This document shows, in pieces, positions 1-8,636 of a stretch of DNA of 45,154 nucleotides (position 1 is its first letter; each line of letters opens with the position of its first letter). The notes beneath the pieces were generated by a model. It did no database searches. It was given only the letters and a program-made list of their open reading frames with translations, and was not told where the DNA came from. The translations under genes and the position numbers were made by a program. Origin of the DNA: an uncultured Verrucomicrobiales bacterium (GTDB lineage: Bacteria > Verrucomicrobiota > Verrucomicrobiia > Verrucomicrobiales > Akkermansiaceae); contig CALGLJ010000090.1 in NCBI GenBank assembly GCA_937930235.1, forward strand, positions 1 through 45,154, given 5' to 3'.

Positions 1-711
1 GCTCAACTGCGTCACTGCTGCTCGGCTTGCTCCTAAGAGGGGGACGATGCGATACCATAATGCGTATCCAAGCCCCGAGGTCACTCCGCCTGAGATGATT
101 GCGAGAAGAATCCCGAGGCCCGTCCACTGCATGTCGCTCAGCAGCAGCAGCGGTGTCAGAGCAGGTAAGCAAAATAAAAAATTAGAGGCGGTCGCCGCTA
201 GCGGAAGGGTCTCCTTTCGCGCTAGGAGGGAATAAACGCCCCACCCAAAACCCGCAGCACTCATGAGCATGATCCCAGAGAGAGGGAGAGCAACGTCACC
301 GGCAGGCCAAATTAATACCGCCAATCCAATCAAGGCGAGACCCGCTCCGGTGAGGCGAAGTTTCCCGACCCATTCACCCGAAATGACAGCCGAGCTAAAC
401 ATCGTGACTTGGGTTATACCGAAAAGAATGAGAGCTCCGACTCCTGAGTTGAGAGTGGTGTAGGCGAGCGAAAATCCTGCCATATAGAGGGTCAGAGCGA
501 GAGCGCCTCCTGTTTTTAGGCGAAATGAACGCTTTGGCCCGAAACCGTTTTTGATGGCCACGAGTAGCGTGAGCACCGTCGCGCCTGCGGCCACTCTCAC
601 CCATGCGAAGACGATAGCATCAGTCCCAAGCTGCGATACTCCGAGACGATTGAGTAATGAATTGGCGGCAAAGGCAGTCATCGCCAGAGCGCAGAGAAAG
701 ATGAGAGGCAT
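1..711 (-). CDS. EamA/DMT-superfamily transporter (partial, cut by window edge)
   Basis: An open frame of 237 codons runs on the minus strand from an ATG at 711 to the first base of the window without a stop, so the C-terminal end is missing. The translation is a chain of hydrophobic helices typical of the drug/metabolite transporter superfamily. The second EamA repeat is recognisable near the cut end from GYALWYRIVPLLGASRAAV, which matches the family pattern of a Gly-Tyr-x-x-Trp-Tyr motif followed by a small helix and a Gln-Leu. Such proteins sit in the inner membrane and export or import metabolites; the substrate cannot be told from sequence. The gene is divergent from pyrR with about 145 bases between the two starts. 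Confidence 0.85.
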   Translation of the reverse strand, partial: MPLIFLCALAMTAFAANSLLNRLGVSQLGTDAIVFAWVRVAAGATVLTLLVAIKNGFGPKRSFRLKTGGALALTLYMAGFSLAYTTLNSGVGALILFGITQVTMFSSAVISGEWVGKLRLTGAGLALIGLAVLIWPAGDVALPLSGIMLMSAAGFGWGVYSLLARKETLPLAATASNFLFCLPALTPLLLLSDMQWTGLGILLAIISGGVTSGLGYALWYRIVPLLGASRAAVTQLS

Positions 712-856
712 AGGCTGATGTCGAAAGCGAGGCGGTGATCCAATGGAATGTGGGGCACAAATGAATCATGATGATGGGGGATTTTAAATGCGAATCATCT
801 TGGAGTTAGACTACTCTTGCTTTTCTAGGCTGACATTCCTAGGGTCTCCCCAGCAA

Positions 857-1372
857 ATGAGTCTAGCTCTCGATGAATCAGAAATCACAGAGGCCGTAAC
901 GAGTCTTGCTGATCAGATTTTTAAAAAGACGCATGAAGGGCAAGTGGATCTTGTCGGAATTCGGAGCCGAGGCGATGAAGTCGCGGAACGCGTGCGGGAC
1001 TTACTTTCGGAAAAAGGAGTCTCGGTGAATTTTGGAGTTCTCGATATTTCTCTCTATCGTGACGATTACGAACATTTGGTGCAAAATCCAAAGTTGAAGA
1101 GTAGTGCGATTGATTTTCCAATCGATGACGCGCGGGTCATTCTAGTAGACGATGTCATTTTTACCGGGCGGACCGTGCGTTCTGCGCTGGATGCAATTTT
1201 TGATTACGGTCGCCCTACTTCAGTTGAGCTGGCGGTGCTGATTGATCGTGGCCATCGGGAGCTGCCAGTGCAGCCGACCTATGTTGGAAAATTTCTGGAA
1301 ACAAAACGTCTGGACCAGGTGGTGGTCCGGCTGAAAAATACCGATGGTGAAGATGCCGTCGAACTGACTTAA
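857..1372 (+). CDS. pyrR: PyrR: bifunctional pyrimidine regulator / uracil phosphoribosyltransferase
   Basis: A 171-residue phosphoribosyltransferase-fold protein. The PRPP-binding loop is at about residues 94-110 (VILVDDVIFTGRTVRSA), and the opening LDESEI block matches the usual PyrR N-terminus (LDExxI). It heads an operon with pyrB 12 bases downstream and pyrC overlapping pyrB, which is the classic setting of PyrR. The family makes UMP from uracil and PRPP and, in many bacteria, binds pyr mRNA to cause attenuation. The start at 857 is chosen because it gives the family length; an upstream in-frame ATG at 788, preceded by a GGGGGA Shine-Dalgarno-like run, would add 23 residues unlike the family. 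No canonical PyrR-binding loop was recognised upstream, so RNA-level regulation here is unproven. Confidence 0.88.
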   Translation: MSLALDESEITEAVTSLADQIFKKTHEGQVDLVGIRSRGDEVAERVRDLLSEKGVSVNFGVLDISLYRDDYEHLVQNPKLKSSAIDFPIDDARVILVDDVIFTGRTVRSALDAIFDYGRPTSVELAVLIDRGHRELPVQPTYVGKFLETKRLDQVVVRLKNTDGEDAVELT

Positions 1373-1384
1373 ACGTAAGAACTC

Positions 1385-2299
1385 ATGATGGCACGCAAAG
1401 ATTTCCTAGATATCGAATCTCTTGATAGTGAGGAAATCATTCCTTTGTTAGATCAAGCCGTGCCTTTCAAAGATCTCTTTACGCGTTCGGTAAAGAAGGT
1501 TCCTGCTCTGAAAGGGAAGACGGTGTTGATGTTATTTTACGAGCCGAGCACGCGCACTCTGTCCTCTTTTGAAGTCGCGGCCAAGCGCCTCTCGGCTGAT
1601 GTGATAATCTTTGATGTGCCTCATTCATCTGTCACCAAAGGTGAATCGGTGAGAGATACCATCGATACCCTCCAGGCCATGCGTGCGGACTACATCGTCG
1701 TGCGACATCGCCTTTCGGGACAACCAGCCGCGATTGCTCGTCAGACCGGTGCCTCCGTGATCAATGCAGGCGATGGAGCGCATGCTCATCCGACTCAGGC
1801 GCTGTTAGATGCGTTCACTTTTCGGGAAGTCTTTCCAGAGATGGAGAGAAAAAAAGTACTCATCATGGGGGATATTCTACACAGTCGGGTCGCTCGTTCC
1901 ACGAGTCTGATTTTAAAAAAACTCGGGGTAGAGGTCGCCTTTTGTGGTCCTGGAAGCTTGTTGCCTCAAACTCAGTTCCGCCGCTTCACGAATTATGAGG
2001 AAGCGATGGCTTGGGGGCCAGATGTGGTTTACCTTCTACGAGTTCAGAAGGAGCGTCAGGACGCTCCCTTTTTCCCAAGTGATCGGGAATATCATCAGGT
2101 GTATGGACTGACCGACGAGCGCCTCGCAAGAATCGCGGGGGAAGGAATCTATGTCATGCACCCGGGACCCATCAATCGGGGAGTGGAGCTTTGCGATGCC
2201 GTGTTGGATTACGAACGCTGCCTAATTTCTCAACAAGTTGAAAATGGCATCGCGACGCGTATGGCTGTTCTCTTCGGCTTGAAACCTACAAAATCATGA
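1385..2299 (+). CDS. pyrB: Aspartate carbamoyltransferase catalytic subunit
   Basis: At 304 residues this is the usual length of the catalytic chain. It condenses carbamoyl phosphate and aspartate in the second step of UMP synthesis in the cytoplasm. Visible motifs are the carbamoyl-phosphate loop EPSTRT (residues 53-58), the mobile loop lysine in SSVTKGES (about 81-88), HPTQ (135-138), and HPGPINRG near residue 258. The residue after STRT is Leu rather than the common Arg or Lys, a mild deviation. It lies 12 bases after pyrR and shares a 4-base ATGA overlap with pyrC, so translational coupling is likely. No pyrI regulatory subunit is seen in the window, which suggests an unregulated enzyme or one regulated elsewhere. 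Confidence 0.96.
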   Translation: MMARKDFLDIESLDSEEIIPLLDQAVPFKDLFTRSVKKVPALKGKTVLMLFYEPSTRTLSSFEVAAKRLSADVIIFDVPHSSVTKGESVRDTIDTLQAMRADYIVVRHRLSGQPAAIARQTGASVINAGDGAHAHPTQALLDAFTFREVFPEMERKKVLIMGDILHSRVARSTSLILKKLGVEVAFCGPGSLLPQTQFRRFTNYEEAMAWGPDVVYLLRVQKERQDAPFFPSDREYHQVYGLTDERLARIAGEGIYVMHPGPINRGVELCDAVLDYERCLISQQVENGIATRMAVLFGLKPTKS

Positions 2300-3570
2300 A
2301 TCTTTTTTTAAAAGGCGGCGAAGTCGCATCTGAGGAAGGGGCCCCTGAGTCCGCTGATGTTTGGATCGAAGATGGAATCATCAAAGCGGTCGGCCATCTT
2401 GCCGTGGAACCTGAGGGGGCACGGGTCATTGACTGTACCGGCAAAGTCATCATGCCGGGCATGTTTGATGCACATGTCCACTTCCGAGAGCCTGGGCAGG
2501 AGGCGAAGGAGACGATAAAAGACGGGACGGAAGCCGCGATTAATGGCGGAATTACGGGAGTCGTGATGATGCCAAATACGAGTCCAGCGATTGATTCACC
2601 TACGGTGGTGAATCGAGTTCTGGAGCAGGGAAGGAAGTGTCGTATTCCGGTTTATACCTCTGGTTGTATTACTGTTGGGAGAGAGGGGCATGAGATGGCT
2701 CCTATTGCAGGCCTGAAAGAGGCTGGCGTGCTCATGTTGACGGACGATGGTGACGCTGTTCCAAATGCGGCGCTTCTTAGGCGTGCGATGGAATATGCTA
2801 GTGATTTTGAAATGTTCTTTGCGAGCCATTGTGAAGATCCACAACTTGCCGGACTACGTGCCCTGAACGAAGGGGAGGTGAGTTATCGACTCGGGATTCA
2901 AGGCACTCCCGCACTAGCTGAAGAGATTTGTATGGACCGTGACATTCGCATTGCTCACGCCACAAGTACCTACCTCCATATTCAGCATGTCAGCTCTGCT
3001 CTTGGAATGGAAACGATCCGATGGTGGAGAGATGAGAGGGGCGCGAAGGTCTCCGGAGAAGTTTCTCCTCATCACCTCATGTTTGCGGACGAAGATATTG
3101 GTGACTATGACACGCATTATAAGATGAATCCTCCGCTGCGAACCAGGGAAGATAATGCGAAGCTCCTTCAGGGGCTCAAAGATGGAGTGTTTCGCATCAT
3201 TGCGACCGATCATGCGCCTCATACGGAATTCGAAAAATCACAAGCCTTTGTCGATGCTCCCAATGGCATTACTGGTCTCGATACCGCCGTGGTTTCCCTG
3301 TTTGATCGCTTTATCAGTCAGGGTGAATTTGGCTGGGATCTTCTCGTGAAACGTTATTCCGCTGAACCCCGTCGCATGATGAATCTTGAGGTGGCCGAGG
3401 TGGTGGAAGGAAAAACGGCAGATTTAATTGTTTTCGACCCCCAAGGCGAAACCACTTTTACGAAAGAGTTTATGAAATCAAAGAGCTCGAATACTCCCTT
3501 CCTGAATCAAACCCTCAAGGGATCTGTGGATCTGGTTATCTTAAAAGACGAGCTGCTTTTAGAACGATAA
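2296..3570 (+). CDS. pyrC: Dihydroorotase
   Basis: A 424-residue amidohydrolase that cyclises N-carbamoyl-aspartate to dihydroorotate, the third step of UMP synthesis. The metal-binding DAHVHFREPG motif lies near residue 58, ASHCED near 175, a histidine pair in STYLHIQHVSS, and the family signature ATDHAPH near residue 303. These features and the length fit the class I, PyrC-type enzyme rather than the inactive PyrX homologues, because the catalytic histidines are retained. The ATG overlaps the pyrB stop (ATGA). It is the last gene of the pyr operon; the next gene, dusB, converges on it from the other strand 57 bases away, and I saw no clear terminator between them. Confidence 0.95.
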   Translation: MNLFLKGGEVASEEGAPESADVWIEDGIIKAVGHLAVEPEGARVIDCTGKVIMPGMFDAHVHFREPGQEAKETIKDGTEAAINGGITGVVMMPNTSPAIDSPTVVNRVLEQGRKCRIPVYTSGCITVGREGHEMAPIAGLKEAGVLMLTDDGDAVPNAALLRRAMEYASDFEMFFASHCEDPQLAGLRALNEGEVSYRLGIQGTPALAEEICMDRDIRIAHATSTYLHIQHVSSALGMETIRWWRDERGAKVSGEVSPHHLMFADEDIGDYDTHYKMNPPLRTREDNAKLLQGLKDGVFRIIATDHAPHTEFEKSQAFVDAPNGITGLDTAVVSLFDRFISQGEFGWDLLVKRYSAEPRRMMNLEVAEVVEGKTADLIVFDPQGETTFTKEFMKSKSSNTPFLNQTLKGSVDLVILKDELLLER

Positions 3571-3627
3571 GGCGAGGAATCATTACGTAGAGAGCTAATC
3601 CCGGATCCCAGCTTTTCGGAGATGTCC

Positions 3628-4608
3628 TTAAGGAGAAAGTTTATGAGATCCTGCGGCGATTTCTTCTACGTCGGCGATCGATTTAACCTGTGAGAGTGCC
3701 TGGCGAAGAGGTTTCGCTCCGGGAAACCCTTTGCAATAGGTCATGAGGCGAGAGCGCATGGCCATCAGGGTATGTTTTTCATCACCATAGCGATCGGATG
3801 CGACCGCGAGACGGCAATGGCGAATGACAAAGCGCCAGCGTTCCTGCACGGAGGGTTTGGGCGGGACTTCTCCGTGAGTGAGGAAGTGTTTTGCTTCGGC
3901 GAAAATCCATGGATTTTGCATCGCCGCTCGGCCAATCATGACTCCATTGACTGCCGTGGATTCTTTCCGATGTTGGAGTGTTTCGGCGGAGTCGATATCA
4001 CCATTTCCAATGACTGGGATTTTCACGGTTTGAGCGCAGGCATCGATGACCTCCCAATCGGCTTCTCCCCGATAGCCTTGAGAACGCGTGCGACCATGGA
4101 TGGCGACGGCTTGAATGCCGCAATTTTCTAAAAGAGTACAAACTTCGGGTCCATTAACGGAATTGGTATCCCAACCAATGCGGATTTTACCTGTCACCGG
4201 AACTTGGTCCCCGACTGCTTGGACGATTTTTTCCGCAGTGTCGGCCAGAAGAGGACAGTCTCTTAAAAGGGAGGAGCCACCGTTTTTGGAGACGACCTTG
4301 TTGACGGGGCAACCGAAGTTGAGATCGATGAAATCGGGTTGTTTCCAATCGATGATTTTCTTGGCGGCCTCACCCATGCGAGTGCCATCGGCTCCGAAGA
4401 GTTGGATTCCCAGAGGGCGCTGTTCATCATGAAAAGTGGTGTATTTACGGGTGCGATGATCTGCCTGTAAGATCCCTTCAGCAGAGACAAATTCAGTCAC
4501 CATGACATCTGCCCCCAATTCTTTGCAGAGGGTTCGAAAGGTGACATCAGTCACTCCTGCCATGGGGGCGAGGTAAATAGGAAATTGGTTTTCAAACCAA
4601 GGAAGCAT
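3628..4608 (-). CDS. dusB: tRNA-dihydrouridine synthase (DusB type)
   Basis: A 326-residue flavoenzyme that reduces uridines in tRNA D-loops with NADPH and FMN. The opening LAPMAGVTD, the DLNFGCP motif with the catalytic cysteine at residue 100, KIRIGW, AIHGRTR and GNGDI, and the FMN-phosphate-binding MIGRAAMQNPW all follow the Dus TIM-barrel order, with a short helical RNA-binding C-terminus. It is the last gene of a minus-strand set after the LptF/G-like permease and an acidic hypothetical protein, starting 34 bases after the latter's stop. It could be named dusB or simply dus; the subtype is inferred from overall length and motifs. Confidence 0.93.
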   Translation of the reverse strand: MLPWFENQFPIYLAPMAGVTDVTFRTLCKELGADVMVTEFVSAEGILQADHRTRKYTTFHDEQRPLGIQLFGADGTRMGEAAKKIIDWKQPDFIDLNFGCPVNKVVSKNGGSSLLRDCPLLADTAEKIVQAVGDQVPVTGKIRIGWDTNSVNGPEVCTLLENCGIQAVAIHGRTRSQGYRGEADWEVIDACAQTVKIPVIGNGDIDSAETLQHRKESTAVNGVMIGRAAMQNPWIFAEAKHFLTHGEVPPKPSVQERWRFVIRHCRLAVASDRYGDEKHTLMAMRSRLMTYCKGFPGAKPLRQALSQVKSIADVEEIAAGSHKLSP

Positions 4609-4642
4609 GAGCAGTGGATGTCAAAAATTTGCGATGTCGGGG

Positions 4643-5263
4643 CTATTCTTCCTCATCCGTTCCATTTTCTGAAACTTCAGAATTGTCTGAGGAAGTATCG
4701 TTCTCGCTTTCAGCAGGTGTTTCTTCAGCGGCGGGTTCGGCGGGTTCTGTTTCGGGAATGGGTTTCGGATCAAGAAGTTCTTGGATTTCTTGTTGGACGT
4801 TTTCGACTTCACTCAGGGGGATTTGTGGGTCTTTGATGATATAGACGTCACCAGTCTTCCGATGTTCATAAACGCGTAAAATTCCGGTTGGGAGCTGTTG
4901 CGTATCAGTTTCTCGAAGGAGTTTTTGGCGTTCGAGCATGACGGCCAGAATGTAGCGGGCATTCTCAGTGTGTTCTTCTTCCTCTTCTACTAAGCGACGT
5001 AACAAGGTTTCGGGATCTTCTTGGACGACCGTTTCCGCTTTGTCTTCCGCGGTAGGTTTTTTGTAAACGGTTTTCCATTGTGAAAAGGGTGGGTTTTCTT
5101 CACTGCGTTGAAGCCACGCTTCTTCGGAATAATCCTGACGGAGGTAGCCAGAAGATTCAGGATCGGGGAAGATGGCTGCATAAATGGTCTGGCCATCCTC
5201 GAATGGAATTTCGGTTCCGGCACAGCTCCGGGAACGAGTCTTAATACTCCAGGGTTCTTTCAT
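4643..5263 (-). CDS. Conserved acidic hypothetical protein
   Basis: A 206-residue protein of unknown function. The ATG at 5263 is chosen because it lies 10 bases after the stop of the upstream permease gene; a longer frame reaching 5368 would run back into that gene. The N-terminal part has a Cys-containing segment SRSCAGTEIPFEDGQTIYAA, then a DPES/SGYLRQDY block and an EEAW block, and then a helix LLRRLVEEEEEHTENARYILAVML. The last 45 or so residues are strongly acidic, low-complexity and probably disordered (Glu, Ser, Asp, Thr). I recall similar uncharacterised proteins from Verrucomicrobia and Planctomycetes, but can name no function. There is no signal peptide or membrane helix, so it is probably cytoplasmic. 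Confidence 0.75.
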   Translation of the reverse strand: MKEPWSIKTRSRSCAGTEIPFEDGQTIYAAIFPDPESSGYLRQDYSEEAWLQRSEENPPFSQWKTVYKKPTAEDKAETVVQEDPETLLRRLVEEEEEHTENARYILAVMLERQKLLRETDTQQLPTGILRVYEHRKTGDVYIIKDPQIPLSEVENVQQEIQELLDPKPIPETEPAEPAAEETPAESENDTSSDNSEVSENGTDEEE

Positions 5264-5273
5264 TGGATGAGTT

Positions 5274-6764
5274 TTAGAAGGGAAGGATTTTTTTAAAAGT
5301 TTGATAAATCGGACGCCCGACAAGCCGGCGCTGAATGAGAATGAGAGCAAGCACCGCTGCGGTGACATTCGTTCCCCAGGCCGCCCACGCGGGGGGGAGG
5401 TAGCCAGATTCTCCCAGCGAGAGAAAGACGGCGGAGAAGAACATCAGGCCTGCACAGAGGAAAATGGAAATGGCAATTCCTCCTGCGGCTCCACGTCGGG
5501 TGAACACAATTCCTAGAGGTGCGGCGAGGATTACGATGGCGAGACAGATGCCCGGTTGCGCCCAGCGGTAGTGCCATTGCGTGAGGAAGCGACGTTTGTT
5601 GACCCAGGTTTCATTTCGGTTCACTTTGAGCCAACTGTAGAGTCCCGGGATGCCGAGATTTTCTGCTTTGAGACCGGGTTTGATTAATTTCCACGGGGTC
5701 TCGGGCCAGTTTTTTTTGCGAAGCTCTCCGGGGTGTTTTTCGAACTCAGGCATGATCTCTCCGGTTGATTCAAGAGTGCGATTGAGATGCCAAATTTCAG
5801 GGTCTTGAAAAACCCAATCACCGGTTTCCCGCTCCCAGGTGGCGGTCCCTGCGTTGATGATCGAGAGGGGTTCGTCATTCTCGTCCAGCGTCCGAATGAC
5901 GACATTGCGAAGCGGGGCTCCTTGATGGTATTGGTAGGGGAAGCTGCCAATGAGCCACAGCCGGCGTTCGTCTTGTTCGAAATAGAGAACGTGACGTCCA
6001 AGGCTCGTCGAGCCATTCTTGGACTCTTCCAGAATCGCTTTTTTGTAGCCTACGGCCCAAGGTGCCCAATGATAATTGAATCCGAGACAGAGCAGGCTGG
6101 CGAGAAATCCAATCACGGCAAGAGGGGTGATGATGCGAATCACGCCGCGTCCGGTCTGAATCATGGAAACAATTTCCTGAGAGGCTGAAAGTTTACCCAG
6201 ACAAAACAGGAGGCCGAGGAGAAGTCCAAAGGGGGCCAGTTCGACAAAGACAAAGGGGAGTTGCGTGCCGTAATATTTTCCCATGAGAAGAAGCCAGTCT
6301 TCACTTTGACGGAAGTCACCGAGTTTGTCCGCAAGATCAATAATGAGCCAGATGGCGTAAATCCCAGAAAAGCAAAGTGCGAAGGCTACCAAAAATTGGC
6401 GAATGAGATACTGATCGAGCGCTCGGGTGGTGGCGTAGTATAGTGCGCCAATGGCAGGGATCATGCATAAGAAACCGAGAATCCAGGGTCTGAGTTCATG
6501 AGCTCGCGCATGAGAATCGGGGAAGCCGGCGAGGTGGTCCGAGACTTCTTGATGTTCAAGTGGGCCGAGCCACGCCGCCAGCGCCGCACCGATTACGGTG
6601 AGGATGAGGACAGGGAGAAAGCGGCGTAAGATAGTGAGCAAGATCGTAATCTTAACGCCAATTGGCGAGGAAGCCAACCGCAAGGGGATAAAAACTCGGC
6701 TGAGTGAAAGTCGCTTCCGGGCAGGGGCGTATTGGAGGTGAATGAGCAAAGTGGCCCATCGCAT
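5274..6764 (-). CDS. LptF/LptG (YjgP/YjgQ) family permease with N-terminal extension
   Basis: A membrane protein of about 496 residues. The family core begins around residue 115 with LDQYLIRQFLVAFALCFSG, the usual first helix of LptF/LptG, followed by paired helices, a large periplasmic domain (about 250-400) and three C-terminal helices. In the LptBFGC complex these subunits extract lipopolysaccharide from the inner membrane. Unusually, about 110 residues precede the core and hold two further hydrophobic helices. The only ATG codons upstream of the core are at 6764 and far inside at about residue 100; 6764 overlaps the divergent gene start at 6742, and a TTG at 6641 is an alternative. The gene heads an operon with the acidic hypothetical and dusB. 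Confidence 0.87.
   Translation of the reverse strand: MRWATLLIHLQYAPARKRLSLSRVFIPLRLASSPIGVKITILLTILRRFLPVLILTVIGAALAAWLGPLEHQEVSDHLAGFPDSHARAHELRPWILGFLCMIPAIGALYYATTRALDQYLIRQFLVAFALCFSGIYAIWLIIDLADKLGDFRQSEDWLLLMGKYYGTQLPFVFVELAPFGLLLGLLFCLGKLSASQEIVSMIQTGRGVIRIITPLAVIGFLASLLCLGFNYHWAPWAVGYKKAILEESKNGSTSLGRHVLYFEQDERRLWLIGSFPYQYHQGAPLRNVVIRTLDENDEPLSIINAGTATWERETGDWVFQDPEIWHLNRTLESTGEIMPEFEKHPGELRKKNWPETPWKLIKPGLKAENLGIPGLYSWLKVNRNETWVNKRRFLTQWHYRWAQPGICLAIVILAAPLGIVFTRRGAAGGIAISIFLCAGLMFFSAVFLSLGESGYLPPAWAAWGTNVTAAVLALILIQRRLVGRPIYQTFKKILPF
6734..6738 (+). promoter_or_regulatory. Shine-Dalgarno site GGAGG fixing the start at 6742
   Basis: GGAGG followed by TGA directly precedes ATG 6742; together GGAGGTGA is a full anti-Shine-Dalgarno match. 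It is one of very few strong ribosome binding sites in the window and supports the start of the helical-repeat protein. Confidence 0.6.
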
Positions 6765-8613
6765 CAACGATTTGAAATTCCAAGGGGGAGTGGTTCTCCT
6801 CGTGGTTTCAGGAATGATGTTTTTGAGTCAAATGCCGGGGGTCGTGAAGAATTCGAGTTCGCAATGGAGCGAACGATCAATGGGGAAGAGAGGGGGAGGT
6901 GGTTCCGAACTTCCTCTGCAATCGCTTGACGATGAGAAAAATCCTTCGACTAAGAATTCCCCTTCGTCAGTAAAAGAGGGGGCAGCTTCAGGGAAAGAAG
7001 GTATTTCCACGCGTCTAGGAAAAGCTCCTGGGAAAGATCACTTAGGTTTTGGCTCTGAACTTTCCGAAGAGCTTTCAAAAAAACAAGTCGCGGTCGGTTT
7101 AAGATTTCGTTTTTTAGCAGATGCGGCGCAACGCGCGCTTCGCTCTGAAACGGCTTGGGCTGATGTGGCAGAGGTTGCGAAAGCTTATCATCAGTCCGGT
7201 GATCGAGAAACGGCCAATTATTGGTTGAGACGTGCGACGAGGCTGGCAAAGGTTCCTAGTAATCCCATTCTTTCTAGTCGTCGACTCCGAGCAGTCATTA
7301 AAGTCATGGGATCATTGGGAGAGTTTCATATGGCGAAGAATTACCTTTCCGCAATGGCTCACGCCCCGGAAAGAGAGATGGCGTCTGTTGATCTGGTGAA
7401 GGTGGTCTCGCAACGAAAACGTTTTGAGGAAGCACACGAATTAATTCAATCGATTCACTCGCCAAAACTCCTTGCCAACGCGCTTCAATTGGTGGCGGAG
7501 CAGGAAGCCCGTCATGTGAATTTAGATGTCGCTTTGTTGAGTTTGGGTATGATTCCAGAAGAGTCAGCCCGTAGTGCTGCATATGGTAAAGTTTCTCAGA
7601 CCCTGGCCAAACAAGGTCGCTTGGACTCAGCCTTTTTTCTCGCTCGTAAAATTCAAGATACCAAAAAAAGGGATCAAACTCTGGCTCAAATTGCAGAGAT
7701 TCAGTCGGGAAAGCAGAAAGGGGCCGATGCCGCCCTCGCCTTGATTCACGATCCATTTTTACGTGATAGCGCCCTTCGAGGAATCATCGAGTCCGAGGCA
7801 GACCGGAGAAGAATCAATTTCGCAGATGAAGCAGCTCGCAAGATCAAATCTCCTCGGGAACAAGCAAGGGCGCAAGAGGCACTTGTGAATCTCCAGGTGC
7901 GGCATGGGGAATTGGCAAGTGCTCTTGATCGAGCTCAGACGATTTCCTCCGAGGCTGCTCGGCATCGTGCGATCCAGTCCGTCGCGGTCGCTGAGGTGAA
8001 AGAAAATGGCTTGAAAGCGGCTCACCACACCGCGTCTTTGATTCGTTCTGAACAAGTACGAGAAGTTACGTTTCGAAAAATCGCTCAGCGGGCAGCCGTT
8101 GTGGGTAAGCAGGGGGAAGCGGTGGCCACGATTCATTTGATCCGGAGTTCCTCGGAAAAAGCGAAAGCGCTCGCCAGCGTGGCGTTGACCAATGCCCGCT
8201 ATGGAGATGAATCTCAGGCGCGTCACTTAGCGCGCAATGCGAGCTTAGAGCTGGAGCAGGTGACCAGCCGAAAAGTCGAGTCCCAAGCAACGGGAGTCTT
8301 GGCCGAGGTCTATGCCGAAACAGGGGAGCCGGAGACCGCCTTAAATTATGCCGCGTTGATCAAAGATGTAAAACTACGTGATCAAACGTATGCTCGCCTT
8401 GCGGTTCGCTTTGCTAAATCGAAAGAAACAGATTTCGCAGAACAAAGTGCTTATCGCATTGAACGGCATGCTTCCCGGGAAAAGACCCTCGATTCGGTCG
8501 CTCGCACTTTGGCTTCACAAACGGCTTTTTCTGATGCTTATAAAGTAGCAAACGCCCTGAACGCTCGCCGTCAGCAGGTGCGATTCCTTGTTGCTTTGGC
8601 CTCTCGGAGTTAA
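6742..8613 (+). CDS. Membrane-anchored helical-repeat (TPR-like) protein, function unknown
   Basis: A 623-residue protein with one hydrophobic helix near the N-terminus (about residues 15-32, GGVVLLVVSGMMFLSQMPG), then a polar Ser/Gly/Lys-rich linker to about residue 100, then degenerate alpha-helical repeats to the end. The repeats of about 30-35 residues carry patterns such as LRDQTYARLAVRFAK and KRDQTLAQIAEI, with alternating Ala and Leu, as in TPR- or SEL1-like solenoids. It is probably anchored in the inner membrane with the solenoid as a protein-binding surface. It is divergent from the LptF/G-like permease, with start regions overlapping by up to 23 bases. No enzyme motif is present; the family is not recognised. 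Confidence 0.82.
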   Translation: MSKVAHRINDLKFQGGVVLLVVSGMMFLSQMPGVVKNSSSQWSERSMGKRGGGGSELPLQSLDDEKNPSTKNSPSSVKEGAASGKEGISTRLGKAPGKDHLGFGSELSEELSKKQVAVGLRFRFLADAAQRALRSETAWADVAEVAKAYHQSGDRETANYWLRRATRLAKVPSNPILSSRRLRAVIKVMGSLGEFHMAKNYLSAMAHAPEREMASVDLVKVVSQRKRFEEAHELIQSIHSPKLLANALQLVAEQEARHVNLDVALLSLGMIPEESARSAAYGKVSQTLAKQGRLDSAFFLARKIQDTKKRDQTLAQIAEIQSGKQKGADAALALIHDPFLRDSALRGIIESEADRRRINFADEAARKIKSPREQARAQEALVNLQVRHGELASALDRAQTISSEAARHRAIQSVAVAEVKENGLKAAHHTASLIRSEQVREVTFRKIAQRAAVVGKQGEAVATIHLIRSSSEKAKALASVALTNARYGDESQARHLARNASLELEQVTSRKVESQATGVLAEVYAETGEPETALNYAALIKDVKLRDQTYARLAVRFAKSKETDFAEQSAYRIERHASREKTLDSVARTLASQTAFSDAYKVANALNARRQQVRFLVALASRS

Positions 8614-8636
8614 GGTACCGTCGAGAGGGGAAAAGA

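Noticed and set aside
5787-6188. A 133-codon plus-strand frame inside the LptF/G-like gene
   Set aside because: It is antisense to the permease and has no domain pattern; it is a shadow of the real coding strand.
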